64,000 nucleotides of DNA. It comes from ZAX-1 sp046533095 (GTDB taxonomy: Bacteria > Bacillota > Clostridia > Lachnospirales > Lachnospiraceae). Below the pieces are notes generated by a model. It did no database searches and had not been told where the DNA came from. It worked only from the letters and a program-made list of their open reading frames with translations. The DNA lies in assembly GCA_046533095.1 (NCBI GenBank), contig JAJQRA010000036.1, forward strand, positions 1 through 64,000, written 5' to 3'. This document shows positions 27,802 to 36,229 of this stretch, in pieces. Each line of letters opens with the position of its first letter. Position 1 is the first letter of the stretch. Position numbers and translations under genes: made by a program.

Positions 27802-28647
27802 TTACACTTTTGAAAGAAACACAGAAAAAACAGAGCCTTCCCCAAATTTGGAGGAAACCTTTAAATAGCCACCGCAACGAATGATGATCTCACGCGCAAG
27901 ATACAGTCCGATTCCCACGCCGGGATGAGAAAGCGATTCCGCCGTGCGATAGAAACGCCGAAACACCTTTGGCAAATCGTCCTCCCGGATTCCGCGCCCG
28001 TTATCGGCAATATCAATGCGGACAAACATTTCATAATCCAATATCGTAATGGCCACGCGCCCATTTGTATCTGTATATTTTATGGCATTATCAATTAGAT
28101 TGGATAGGGCCTCGACACACCAGCGCGGGTCAAAGTTCGCTTCTATGGAGTCATCGTTGCTTTGCGCGGTTAAATCAATATTTTTCGCGTTTGCTTCTGC
28201 AAGATTTTCAGAAACGGCGATAGCAACCAGTGAATCGACACGACCTAGCTTCGGCTCGATTTTGATAATCTCGCTCTCCAAACGGGAGGTTTTAACAAGC
28301 GACTGAATAAGAAAATTCAGCTTATCCGCGCTGACACTGATTTGCTCCATAAAATTACCCTGCTCGTCGGTCAAGTCCTGTTCTAAAAGCAATCCTGCGT
28401 ATAGCGTGATGTTTGCAATCGACGTTTTTGTTTGGTGCGATATGTCGCTGATCAATGAGCGGACACGTCCTTGCTCGCTTTCGATCTGCTCACGCCGAAG
28501 CCTTGCGCCGTCAAGAAACCGCACCATTTTTACCTCGATTTTAGACAGCATACTCTCGTCATAGGTATGCGCCTGAAAATCTCCAGAAATAGCCGCATCA
28601 AGCATAGTGTCGAGCTTTCGCAATAATTTTTTGCTCTGCCATATCAT
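27802..28647 (-). CDS. Soluble sensor histidine kinase without membrane segments
   Basis: A 281-residue kinase. The H box is at residue 71 (SDISHQTKTSIANI), followed by an HATPase domain with the N box ALSNLIDNAIKYT, the G1 motif DNGRGI and the G2 motif GVGIGLYL. Kinases linked to Bce-type transporters normally have two N-terminal transmembrane helices; none is visible here, only about 70 charged residues. It may sense through direct contact with the transporter. ATG 28647 overlaps the regulator stop in ATGA. ATG 28662 would add five residues. Confidence 0.87.
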   Translation of the reverse strand: MIWQSKKLLRKLDTMLDAAISGDFQAHTYDESMLSKIEVKMVRFLDGARLRREQIESEQGRVRSLISDISHQTKTSIANITLYAGLLLEQDLTDEQGNFMEQISVSADKLNFLIQSLVKTSRLESEIIKIEPKLGRVDSLVAIAVSENLAEANAKNIDLTAQSNDDSIEANFDPRWCVEALSNLIDNAIKYTDTNGRVAITILDYEMFVRIDIADNGRGIREDDLPKVFRRFYRTAESLSHPGVGIGLYLAREIIIRCGGYLKVSSKFGEGSVFSVFLSKV

Positions 28648-29321
28648 ACATTCACCGCCCATTTGTAGCCCATGCCATAAACTGTTTTTATATAGCGCGG
28701 GTTAGACGGATCATCTTCTAGTTTAGCGCGAAGTCGCCGTACCGCTACAGATAGGGCGTTTTCGTCCACATATTCCGTGCCGTCTGCCCAAATCTTTTCG
28801 AGAAGCTGTTCGCGGGTCAATAGCTGTCCTCTGTTGGTGAAAAGTGCTTGCAGCAGGCGAGCTTCTGTTTTGGAAAGTTCCACCGCCATACCGTCCTTTT
28901 CAAAGCGCAAAGCATAAAAATCGAACACGAATCCTTCCACAGCGGCTTTTGCACCCGGATTTGCCACGCGCCTTTCTAATGCGTCAACACGCGCCCTTAA
29001 TACGGCAAGCGAGAATGGCTTTGTGACATAATCGTCCGCACCACGTTCTAAACCCGTTACCATATCTAGCTCGGTATCATTCGCGGTAAGCAAAAGAATG
29101 AGCGCAGAATAGCCCGTTGCGCGAAGCTCTGCGCAAAAGTCAAGCCCGGAACCATCGGGCAGATTGATGTCTAATAGGAACAAGTCCGGCGCACCGTTTT
29201 TTACCTCTGCCCACGCTGCGGCAATGGAAAAACATAGCGTAAATTGTCTGCCAGGCGCTTTAAGCGCGAGTTCAATACCTTTACAAAGCGCGGTATCATC
29301 TTCAAGAATCAGAATTGTCAT
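28644..29321 (-). CDS. OmpR-family response regulator
   Basis: A 225-residue regulator with a receiver (acidic pair at residues 8-9, phospho-acceptor Asp51 in LFLLDINLPDGSG, Lys in DDYVTKPF) and a C-terminal winged helix (YIKTVYGMGYKW). It pairs with the soluble kinase and probably activates the transporter genes that follow. GGTGGTG before the start codon serves as the SD. It is the first gene of the minus-strand run 29321 to 24546. Confidence 0.92.
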   Translation of the reverse strand: MTILILEDDTALCKGIELALKAPGRQFTLCFSIAAAWAEVKNGAPDLFLLDINLPDGSGLDFCAELRATGYSALILLLTANDTELDMVTGLERGADDYVTKPFSLAVLRARVDALERRVANPGAKAAVEGFVFDFYALRFEKDGMAVELSKTEARLLQALFTNRGQLLTREQLLEKIWADGTEYVDENALSVAVRRLRAKLEDDPSNPRYIKTVYGMGYKWAVNV

Positions 29322-29534
29322 AGCACCACCAAACTTCCGTTTTTCTTTGCCGCCCGATACATTTTAAGGCAGTAAGCAAGAAAATCATTTTTTATCATGA
29401 ATCTTATTATACCTCATACATGCGAAAAAACCAATGCATTTGTGGGTAATCAATAACCAAAATGAACGTCCTTGTTTGTCAAGGCAGTAATTCCTAAAAG
29501 TTTATGATTTCACGGAAAATTTACAATCTCCGTC

Positions 29535-29563
29535 TTGATATACTGTGTGATACACTATATAAT
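29535..29563 (+). promoter_or_regulatory. Promoter with overlapping palindrome for the padR-like gene
   Basis: TTGATA (29535-29540) and TATAAT (29558-29563) are 17 bases apart. TGATA at 29548-29552 and TATCA at 29566-29570 form an inverted repeat with inner CTAT/ATAG that spans the -10. This fits autorepression by the PadR protein. Confidence 0.75.
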
Positions 29564-29597
29564 AGTATCATACACTAAGAAGATTGGCGGTGAAGTG

Positions 29598-29942
29598 ATG
29601 GACAAAGCTGAAATTATCAGCGGGTTTATGGGCGAGCTTCGACGCGGGACGATTATTCTCTGCGTTCTCGCAAATCTTCGCGTTCCGACTTATGGATACG
29701 GGCTGATTGAAACGCTGTCGAAAACAGGCATTACAATCGAGGCAAACACGCTTTACCCGTTGCTTAGACGCTTGGAGGGGCAAGGGCTTTTGCAAAGTTC
29801 GTGGAACACGGATGGTGCAAAGCCGCGAAAATATTACGATTTGACCGACTTCGGCAAAGAAGTTCTCGCGGAACTTACGGTCTGTTGGCGTGAAACCACA
29901 CAAAATATGGAAAAAATACTGGAGGGTACAGCGAATGAATAA
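29598..29942 (+). CDS. PadR-family transcriptional regulator
   Basis: A 114-residue PadR protein: winged helix at about 10-85 (GTIILCVLANLRVPTYGYGL, then TLYPLLRRLEGQGLL and RKYYDLTDFGKEVL) and a short C-terminal dimerisation helix. The start at 29598 (MDKAEII) has GGCGGTG 6 bases upstream; earlier codons cover the promoter. It overlaps the HAAS gene by 8 bases. PadR-HAAS pairs typically control a membrane protein, here apparently broken. Confidence 0.9.
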   Translation: MDKAEIISGFMGELRRGTIILCVLANLRVPTYGYGLIETLSKTGITIEANTLYPLLRRLEGQGLLQSSWNTDGAKPRKYYDLTDFGKEVLAELTVCWRETTQNMEKILEGTANE

Positions 29943-30512
29943 TCTAACGGAGCGGTACGTCTACGCCGTTACGTTCCACTTACCAAAGGAAACACGGCTC
30001 GACGTGGAAAAGGAGTTGCACGGACTGATTGCAGACGCATTAGAAGTGCGATGCGGCGATTTTGAGCCTACGGACGCGGACATGAAAGCCGTGTTGACCG
30101 AACTTGGAACGCCGGAACAACTGGCGGCAAAGTACAGCGGCTTACGTTCATAAGCGGAATGTATTTTATTGTGTATAAAAAGGTGCTGTCTATTGTGCTG
30201 CCGCTTGTAGCGATAGCGGTTTTCTTGGGTAACGCAATCATGGTTTTCGTGAACGAAAAGCCGAACGAACACGGCGTACTCATCCCAAAACTAATCTTTT
30301 CGTCTATTGGTGGCGGCATAGGTGCGGCGTTTGAAACTTTTGCGGTCATAACGCTGGTTTTCGCTGTGCTTGAGCGCAAAAAAATCATTATAAATAACGG
30401 TGATATTGTATCAAATCTGCCACCCGTGCCGAAATCAAGAATCCCGCTCTATGAGCCGATAAGCAATATTATTTCGATTATTTTTATCGGTTGGGTTCTG
30501 TTAGAAAGTTAA
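29935..30512 (+). pseudogene. HAAS-domain membrane protein, frameshifted and C-truncated
   Basis: The first frame (29935-30153, 72 residues) is a HAAS domain (YVYAVTFHLPKETRLDVEKE, then ELGTPEQLAAKYSGLR). HAAS proteins normally continue into membrane helices. Here a stop follows LRS, and the helices resume in another frame at 30159-30512 (FIVYKKVLSIVLPLVAIAVF and later IGWVLLES). The second part ends early, directly before a DUF4405 gene that has lost its own start. A frameshift and a deletion explain both. If ribosomes reinitiate, the HAAS piece could still be made. Confidence 0.7.
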
Positions 30513-30525
30513 AATTATTTTCGAT

Positions 30526-31026
30526 GTGATTTTACTCGCGCTGTTCGCGGTGATATGCAACACAAACACAACCGGAACACGAACACACGAAGTCTTGGGG
30601 CTTATGTATGTTGCCTTAATCGCCGTACACTTAATTTTCAACCGAAAGTGGGTCGTGGCACTGTTCAAGGGGAAACTGCGTGGCAAGAAGCCACTCATCG
30701 GCACAGTAGTAAACGCGTTGCTGTTTATTGACTTTTCTATTATCCTCGTTACGGGCATACGCATTTCGCATTATCTGTTTCGTTTCGCCGATAAAGCCCC
30801 AACGTGGGTAATTATTTCGCACATCTTCGGCGGAATAATCGCGGCACTGCTCGTATTAACGCACGTCTTGCTCCATTTCAAAGTTATTACAAAGGGCAAA
30901 ACGCCTGTCAAAGCGGCGGTTATTATCGTGCTTACGGTGACGATCGGGTATTCGCTGTTCGGCGGCGTTCAGGGCGCGCTGCACCACGGCTTTCCGAAAG
31001 ATAATGATGGCGGCAAAGGCAACTAA
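30526..31026 (+). CDS. DUF4405 membrane protein, N-terminus possibly truncated
   Basis: A 166-residue protein with four hydrophobic segments and the DUF4405 pattern HEVLGLMYVALIAVHLIFNRK plus paired His in SHIFGG and LTHVLLHFK, which can ligate haem as in cytochrome b-like proteins. The frame is open upstream to 30505, but the only usable start is GTG 30526. No SD is clear, and the normal N-terminal segment seems lost where the HAAS fragment joins. Function is unknown. Confidence 0.7.
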   Translation: MILLALFAVICNTNTTGTRTHEVLGLMYVALIAVHLIFNRKWVVALFKGKLRGKKPLIGTVVNALLFIDFSIILVTGIRISHYLFRFADKAPTWVIISHIFGGIIAALLVLTHVLLHFKVITKGKTPVKAAVIIVLTVTIGYSLFGGVQGALHHGFPKDNDGGKGN

Positions 31027-31110
31027 GTTTAACATAATTCGTTCGCTGTGGTAGGATGAGACGGCTGTATTTTCGGGGCAGAGTTACCGGGGATGGCTTT
31101 CTTTTTTGGA

Positions 31111-31139
31111 TTGACAAAGCGAATGGCTTCGCCTATACT
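31111..31139 (+). promoter_or_regulatory. Strong orphan promoter with palindromic spacer
   Basis: TTGACA (31111-31116) and TATACT (31134-31139) flank a 17-base spacer that contains the perfect inverted repeat GCGAA-TGGC-TTCGC. A repressor bound there would block the promoter. No intact gene follows for 400 bases. Confidence 0.65.
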
Positions 31140-31503
31140 TATACTGTACCGATGGTCGATAGAATACAGGAAAGAGAACACAAAATGAAATACGATATGA
31201 AACGCTCTATCATTCGATCCATATTGGTACGATAGGCCGTTTCGCGCTCAATCCATTCCAAAAATTTCGTTTCAACTGCGGTGGCTGGAAATTAAAATGC
31301 CGTTCGTTTGGAACAAAATTGGAAGTATCGGACAAAACAGGGGATACAATCATGCGCTCCACCGTCAAAAGAAAAGATTCCGACTTGGTATATAAACTTG
31401 ACATATAGAATGCCAAATATTTGTTGCGCACTCTTCTTATTGTACTTGCGGTTGAAGGTGGCAGCAGAGCAGATTGATGAGCGTGTTCCATATCTACGAT
31501 GCC

Positions 31504-31520
31504 GTATCAAAGCATGATAC
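31504..31520. promoter_or_regulatory. Palindromic operator upstream of the tetR-like gene
   Basis: GTATCA-AAGCA-TGATAC is a perfect inverted repeat, and TCAAAG...CTTTGA forms a second overlapping one. It lies 31 bases before the TetR start codon, a usual position for autoregulation. Confidence 0.6.
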
Positions 31521-31551
31521 TTTGACGATTGCGATAGAAGGGAGAAAAATT

Positions 31552-32199
31552 ATGCGAGTTTCCAAAAAACATGATGTGCGGTTAAATGAAATACTTGACG
31601 CCGCTGAACTGCTTTTCAATCAGAAAGGCTATGAACAAGCCACCGTGAACGACATCCTTGAAAAGGTGGAAATCGGCAAGGGTACGTTCTACCATTACTT
31701 CAAATCGAAAGAGGATGTGATGGTCGCTGTCATCAGCCGTATGACAGAAGGGCTTGTGAAACAGGCAAGCGCTATTGCCGAGGATGAATCGCTGGGCGCA
31801 CATGAAAAGCTCAAACGGATTCTCTTTGCTATTAATATTGATGGAAGCCCAAATGAGGCGACGCTACGGGAACTGCATCAGCCAAACAACGCGCAAATGC
31901 ATCAATCGAGCATTGCCGAAACGGTGCAAAGAATTGCACCGATTATGGCGGAAGTAGTAAAGCAAGGTGTAAGCGAAGGCATTTACAGCACACCATATCC
32001 ACTGGAAACAATGGAGTTCCTGCTTGCCGCTAATCAACTTTATCTTGGACTGCCTATCTTTCGTTGGACAAAGGAAGAGCTTGTGACGCGGGCAATGTCA
32101 TGTGTCCGTATTATTGAGCTTTCATTGGGCGCAGCCGAGGGTAGCTTTTGCTTTTTGCTTGATTCTATTGAAAATGGAAATGGGACGGATTATAAATGA
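31552..32199 (+). CDS. TetR/AcrR-family transcriptional regulator
   Basis: A 215-residue TetR-family regulator. The N-terminal DNA-binding domain has ILDAAELLFNQKGYEQATVN and the recognition region GKGTFYHYFKSKEDVM; the rest is a helical ligand and dimer domain. The start at 31552 (MRVSKKHD) has AAGGGAG 9 bases upstream. The ligand and target are unknown; the neighbouring upstream promoter at 31111 and the downstream GNAT gene are candidates. Confidence 0.9.
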   Translation: MRVSKKHDVRLNEILDAAELLFNQKGYEQATVNDILEKVEIGKGTFYHYFKSKEDVMVAVISRMTEGLVKQASAIAEDESLGAHEKLKRILFAINIDGSPNEATLRELHQPNNAQMHQSSIAETVQRIAPIMAEVVKQGVSEGIYSTPYPLETMEFLLAANQLYLGLPIFRWTKEELVTRAMSCVRIIELSLGAAEGSFCFLLDSIENGNGTDYK

Positions 32200-32291
32200 A
32201 TAAAAGTAATTGTAGTTGTTGATGTTACAATGATTTCGATTTTTGTAATTACCGGCACAAGCATACAAAATAAAACAGTACTTTGACGCTA

Positions 32292-32384
32292 ACATTACGT
32301 CAGGATGTATGCAGATAAAGGCTATTGGTCATGCACAGTGATCGTGGCATTCAAATTACATCAGGATGTATGCCGATAAAGGAG
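32292..32384. repeat. Two-copy duplication of the GNAT gene leader, period 61 bp
   Basis: ATTACGTCAGGATGTATG with CAGATAAAGG begins at 32294, and ATTACATCAGGATGTATG with CCGATAAAGG begins at 32355, an offset of 61. The second copy includes the working SD (AAAGGAGA) of the acetyltransferase gene, the first a weaker copy. Confidence 0.85.
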
Positions 32385-32391
32385 AATATTC

Positions 32392-33018
32392 ATGAACTCA
32401 AAATTGGAAATTCAGCTTGAACAGCCGGACGACTACGACGAAGTAGAGCGACTTACATTTGACGCATTTGAAACAATGGAACTTCCGGGACGTACTCATA
32501 CGGATGAGCATTATCTTGCCCATCTATTACGCAGTCAGACAGCAGCTATTCCCGAACTTGATTTTGTTGGAATCCTTGACGGCGAGATGGTAGCGAACAT
32601 CATGTACACACGAAGCAAAATCATCAGGCCGGATGGCGGCAAAATCGAAACCGCCACATTTGGTCCCGTAAGCGTCAAGCCAACGCTTCACAATAAGGGG
32701 ATAGGCACTGCGATGATCCGTCATAGCTTAAACGAGGCACGAAACTTAGGCTTTGGAGCAATTGTCATCGTCGGCCATCCTACATATTATCCGCGCTTTG
32801 GCTTCAAGCCCGCAAGCGGCTTCAACCTTGCAATGCCGGATGGCAGTATACTTGACGCATTTATGGCCTTGGAACTGAAAGAGGATTACCTTGGTACTGT
32901 GGGTGGAAAATGGTATGAAGATGATGTGTTCCACATTGATGAAACGGCGTTTACCGAGTGGGACAACCATTTTAGACAGGGGAAGCATATCACATTTAAC
33001 AAATTGGCGGGAAAGTAG
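32392..33018 (+). CDS. GNAT-family N-acetyltransferase
   Basis: A 208-residue protein with a GNAT domain at about 8-160. Acetyl-CoA binding motif A is visible as VSVKPTLHNKGIGTAMI, followed by the strand-helix pair ending GHPTYYPRFGFKPA. This latter motif is common in YhbS-like predicted acetyltransferases. The acceptor is unknown. AAAGGAGAA precedes ATG 32392. Confidence 0.87.
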   Translation: MNSKLEIQLEQPDDYDEVERLTFDAFETMELPGRTHTDEHYLAHLLRSQTAAIPELDFVGILDGEMVANIMYTRSKIIRPDGGKIETATFGPVSVKPTLHNKGIGTAMIRHSLNEARNLGFGAIVIVGHPTYYPRFGFKPASGFNLAMPDGSILDAFMALELKEDYLGTVGGKWYEDDVFHIDETAFTEWDNHFRQGKHITFNKLAGK

Positions 33019-33148
33019 TGAGCGAAAACATTGGCGCTGTTGCCACGCATAAATTTAGCAATCGTGCAGACAAGGAAAAAACAATGCACGGTTTGCGTTT
33101 CATTGGGCAGACATTGGATTTCGAAAAAGAAGATAGGAGAAAATCAAT

Positions 33149-33559
33149 ATGAATAGAATTAGCATCATTGCACTTGGAGTGCGCGATATGAAAAAATCTG
33201 TGAAGTTCTATCGGGAACTTGGCTTTTGGTCAGATGAAACGGCTGACGAGCCGGATGTCATATTTTTTGACACTACGATGGGGACAAGACTGGAACTGTA
33301 CCCGATACAAGGTATTGCTGAGGACATCAATGCAGAAAACCCTCCGAAAATCAGCGAGGGATTTGCAGGGATCACCCTTGCCTATAACGTGGGAAACGAG
33401 GAAGAGGTCCGCAAAACAATTGAACTTGCACGAAAAACCGGAGCAACCATAGCAAAAGAGCCGCAATCGGTGTTTTGGGGCGGCTACCATGCTTATTTCG
33501 CTGACCCGGATGGATATTACTGGGAAGTAGCGTATAACCCTGATTGGAAAGAGGCCTAA
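33149..33559 (+). CDS. VOC/glyoxalase superfamily protein
   Basis: A 136-residue protein with paired beta-alpha-beta-beta-beta modules of the vicinal oxygen chelate fold (ISIIALGVRDMKKSVKFYRE, then FADPDGYYWEVAYNP). Such proteins are metal-dependent lyases, dioxygenases or antibiotic-binding resistance proteins. The specific role cannot be told. Its stop overlaps the TfoX-N gene start by one base, so the pair is coupled. Confidence 0.85.
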   Translation: MNRISIIALGVRDMKKSVKFYRELGFWSDETADEPDVIFFDTTMGTRLELYPIQGIAEDINAENPPKISEGFAGITLAYNVGNEEEVRKTIELARKTGATIAKEPQSVFWGGYHAYFADPDGYYWEVAYNPDWKEA

Positions 33560-33903
33560 TGATGGCAACTACACTCGATTACGCCACATTTTGCGCTGAA
33601 CAGCTGGCGTTCGCAGGCAATGTCCGCTATAAGAAGATGTTTGGCGAATATATGATATACATTGACGAAAAACCGCTTGTACTCGTTTGTGACAATACCG
33701 CATTCGTGAAGATTCTCCCATGTATTGATGGGTTGCTTGAAGCAAAGGGTTTTCCTTATGACGGAGCAAAAGAACATTACATCCTCGATATAGAGGACAG
33801 CGAAACAACCAAGCAGGTGATTGCAGAACTAAAAAAATTCACACCGTTGCCCAAACCAAAATTGAAAAAAGGCAAAATCTCCACCAAGGAGAATGGCATG
33901 TAA
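33559..33903 (+). CDS. TfoX N-terminal domain protein
   Basis: A 114-residue protein with the TfoX-N fold: YKKMFGEYMIYIDEKPLVLV and the VKI strand typical of the family, ending in a Lys-rich tail. Stand-alone TfoX-N proteins are widespread in Firmicutes with unknown function; the competence role applies to longer proteobacterial TfoX. ATG 33559 shares its first base with the upstream stop (TAATG). The next ATG, 33562, is also possible. Confidence 0.85.
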   Translation: MMATTLDYATFCAEQLAFAGNVRYKKMFGEYMIYIDEKPLVLVCDNTAFVKILPCIDGLLEAKGFPYDGAKEHYILDIEDSETTKQVIAELKKFTPLPKPKLKKGKISTKENGM

Positions 33904-34068
33904 ACATGAAAATAAGGGGGAAACAAAAGCAACACAGCGACTATACTTTTTTGTGATGATAAAAATTATCTTTGAGATTTTTGATAGCATGACGTAAAAT
34001 AGGATAGAAAAAATTTTAAGGAGTATCTGGACAAATATTATATGGAAGATGCAACAAACGCTTACTTT

Positions 34069-34797
34069 TTATGAACGCAGTATTGCTGCATATTCTGCGC
34101 TTTGCTGCATGATGTATTGGCAATGTCCATATCCATTGTTGACAATCAGCCTACAGCCCTTTGCATCGCGAAACCGCTTAAAGCTCCGATAGGCGTTTTC
34201 TTGGTCGCCGTAAATAAAAATCAAGCTTGTATCTTCGCGATTCAGTGGCACGGGGATTTCAGCGCGCCCCATACTGCTCACCATGTTGTAAATATCACGC
34301 TTTGTGATAAATGCCGTGACTTTTACGGCGATTGCCGTCAGTTCCTCGCCGAATTTCCTTTTTCCGATCCACGCGAGACACGGATATGCTTTGAGTAGCG
34401 CGAACGGTGGCCAGAACAAACAGCGCAAGGCAAATTTTGCCATGGGACTGAGCAGAAAAAACGGTCCTCCATCAAAGACGTATTTGCGTACCTTTATATT
34501 TGTACGCCTGTAAATTTCAAAACCGATCAGTGCTCCAAGCGATACACCCGCAATAAAGTCAAGCTCCGTGATGTTTTTCTCCCGCAGATACACAAGAATT
34601 TTATCCGTCTGATTCTCTATCGAAGTAAACGGTGTATCCCCCCCTGCATGATGCCCGTCAAAAGTGGGGATGATAAGGAAATATTCATCGACGAGCAAAT
34701 CACGGATTTTGTTAAATTGCGAACTGTCCACAGCCATTGCGTGCAACAGCATTCCCCTTTTTTGTGAGGCGGGATTTCCCGCATTTTCAAACAGCAT
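34069..34797 (-). CDS. Alpha/beta hydrolase
   Basis: A 242-residue protein with the alpha/beta-hydrolase nucleophile elbow GVSLGALIG (about residue 86), a late Asp in FIYGDQENAY and a His in NNGYGHCQY. GAGGTG precedes the start codon by 6 bases. It is expressed divergently from the AraC-type gene through facing promoters (34874-34941) and is probably controlled by that protein. The substrate is unknown. Confidence 0.85.
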   Translation of the reverse strand: MLFENAGNPASQKRGMLLHAMAVDSSQFNKIRDLLVDEYFLIIPTFDGHHAGGDTPFTSIENQTDKILVYLREKNITELDFIAGVSLGALIGFEIYRRTNIKVRKYVFDGGPFFLLSPMAKFALRCLFWPPFALLKAYPCLAWIGKRKFGEELTAIAVKVTAFITKRDIYNMVSSMGRAEIPVPLNREDTSLIFIYGDQENAYRSFKRFRDAKGCRLIVNNGYGHCQYIMQQSAEYAAILRS

Positions 34798-34873
34798 TGA
34801 TTCACCTCGAAATATCTTCTTAAGCTTGAATCGTTACGATTCAGCCACTTTAGGCTAGTATTGACTAACACGG

Positions 34874-34902
34874 AGTATACAATACTTTTAACTAAAAGTC
34901 AA
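34874..34902 (-). promoter_or_regulatory. Promoter for the alpha/beta hydrolase gene
   Basis: On the minus strand TTGACT (34897-34902) and TATACT (34874-34879) are separated by exactly 17 bases. It faces away from the AraC-gene promoter; their -35 elements are 10 bases apart. Confidence 0.75.
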
Positions 34903-34912
34903 GATTTCCGTC

Positions 34913-34941
34913 TTGACATCATACGGAAATTCGTATATATT
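34913..34941 (+). promoter_or_regulatory. Promoter for the AraC-type gene with palindromic spacer
   Basis: TTGACA (34913-34918) and TATATT (34936-34941) are 17 bases apart. The spacer contains ATACG-GAAATT-CGTAT (34921-34936), a perfect inverted repeat that may bind the AraC-type protein. Confidence 0.75.
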
Positions 34942-34964
34942 TAAGAAAATGAGAGGTGACTGCG

Positions 34965-36143
34965 ATGATGGAATATAGGTCGGTGCACGACGCGGCGGTG
35001 GCTTGGGGCGTTTCAGAACGCCGGGTTCACAAGCTCTGTGAGGACAACAGAATCGCGGGCTTGATTCGGCTAGGCCGCACTTGGGGCATCCCAAAAGAGG
35101 CAGACAAGCCCGCTGATGAGCGTGTTAAAAATCCCAAAAGCAAAGGCGGGGATCAAGATGCCGAGAATCGAATATTAGATAGCTGGCTTGGGCCGGACGC
35201 GAAGCTTTCCTTCCAAAGGGAAGGCTGTGCGGTGTACCAGTTGGAGAACGAAACGGGCAACGGCATTGTGACGATATACGATGTTTTCCCCGGAATACGG
35301 CTGTTTTACAACGATTTGCATCTGTCCAAAATCACGGGACACGACGACGCCCCCGCTGACGGAGCGGGAGATATGTTAGAAATCAACCACTGCCGCGAGG
35401 GACGCTTTGAGTGCGAGCTGCAAAAGGGTGAATTCGCCTATATGGGCGAAGGCGATTTGTCGGCTAACGTGATGTCGGCGATGCTGCAGTCGTCGCGCTT
35501 TCCGCTGGCACATTATCACGGCGTGTCGATTGTCATGGACATTCCATGTGCTTCTAAGGCGATGGAAAGTTTATCCACCGAGCTGGGCATGGTTTCGCTC
35601 GATCCCCTTGTCCTCAAAAACAGGTTGCTGACCGAACGGCCGTATTTCATCCTGCGAGGGACAGAGTCTATTTCACACATATTCTCAGAATTGTACAACG
35701 CGCCGGACAGTTCAAAAGAGAGCTATATTAGGCTGAAAGTGTTGGAACTGATGCTGTTCCTGAATATTGTGGATTTGGATCATGCCGATGAGCGTCAGTA
35801 TTACCACAAGACGAGAGTGGACGCGATCAAGGCGATGCACGGCTATCTGACGACGCATATGAACGAGCAATTTACCCTTGAGGTATTGTCTGCGCGTTTT
35901 GGCATTCCGCTTACGTCCATGAAAAGCTGCTTTAAGTCGATGTTCGGTGCCCCGATCCATGCCTATATGCGGGAGTACCGCCTGCAGGCCGCGGCAGTCA
36001 TGCTCCGCGAAACGGATAAATCCATCGCCGACATAGCGGATGAGGTGGGTTATGGCAGCCACGCTAAGTTTTCATCTGCGTTTCGGTCGGCTACGGGTGT
36101 CACGCCGTCGGACTATAGAAAAGTGGTTGTCCAAAAGGGTTAA
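34965..36143 (+). CDS. AraC-family regulator with N-terminal excisionase-like HTH
   Basis: A 393-residue fusion. Residues 1-50 look like a MerR/excisionase-type helix-turn-helix (YRSVHDAAVAWGVSERRVHK, then RLGRTWGIPK). The central part (about 85-270) is a sensor region. The C-terminus has two AraC HTH motifs (FTLEVLSARFGIPLTSMKSC and IADIADEVGYGSHAKFSSAF, ending VTPSDYRK). Two different DNA-binding domains in one chain are unusual. The start at 34965 follows GAGAGGTG; 34968 is an equal alternative. It lies divergent from an alpha/beta hydrolase gene. Confidence 0.85.
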   Translation: MMEYRSVHDAAVAWGVSERRVHKLCEDNRIAGLIRLGRTWGIPKEADKPADERVKNPKSKGGDQDAENRILDSWLGPDAKLSFQREGCAVYQLENETGNGIVTIYDVFPGIRLFYNDLHLSKITGHDDAPADGAGDMLEINHCREGRFECELQKGEFAYMGEGDLSANVMSAMLQSSRFPLAHYHGVSIVMDIPCASKAMESLSTELGMVSLDPLVLKNRLLTERPYFILRGTESISHIFSELYNAPDSSKESYIRLKVLELMLFLNIVDLDHADERQYYHKTRVDAIKAMHGYLTTHMNEQFTLEVLSARFGIPLTSMKSCFKSMFGAPIHAYMREYRLQAAAVMLRETDKSIADIADEVGYGSHAKFSSAFRSATGVTPSDYRKVVVQKG

Positions 36144-36163
36144 TACTTGTCTGAATCGGATAA

Positions 36164-36190
36164 TGTCAACTTCCTGTAAAAAATGTGACT
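36164..36190 (+). repeat. IS-end-like direct repeat, left copy
   Basis: TGTCAACTTCCTGTAAAAA recurs in the same orientation at 50157-50175, with related bases on its right (ATGTGACT here, TTGTACT there). The pair brackets the transposase remnant and the whole fucose/rhamnose locus. It resembles an insertion-sequence end, but the family is not identified. Confidence 0.6.
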
Positions 36191-36229
36191 AAATAAAAAG
36201 AATCAAAAAAAGCCCGTATTTCAGTAAAA

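Larger units (their letters stand above)
31027..31551. other. Intergenic stretch with promoter and operator but no intact gene
   Basis: Besides the promoter at 31111-31139 and the palindrome at 31504-31520, only tiny frames occur. One example is a 16-codon frame at 31188 that starts MKYDMKRS. The gene once driven by the promoter appears to be lost. Confidence 0.5.
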
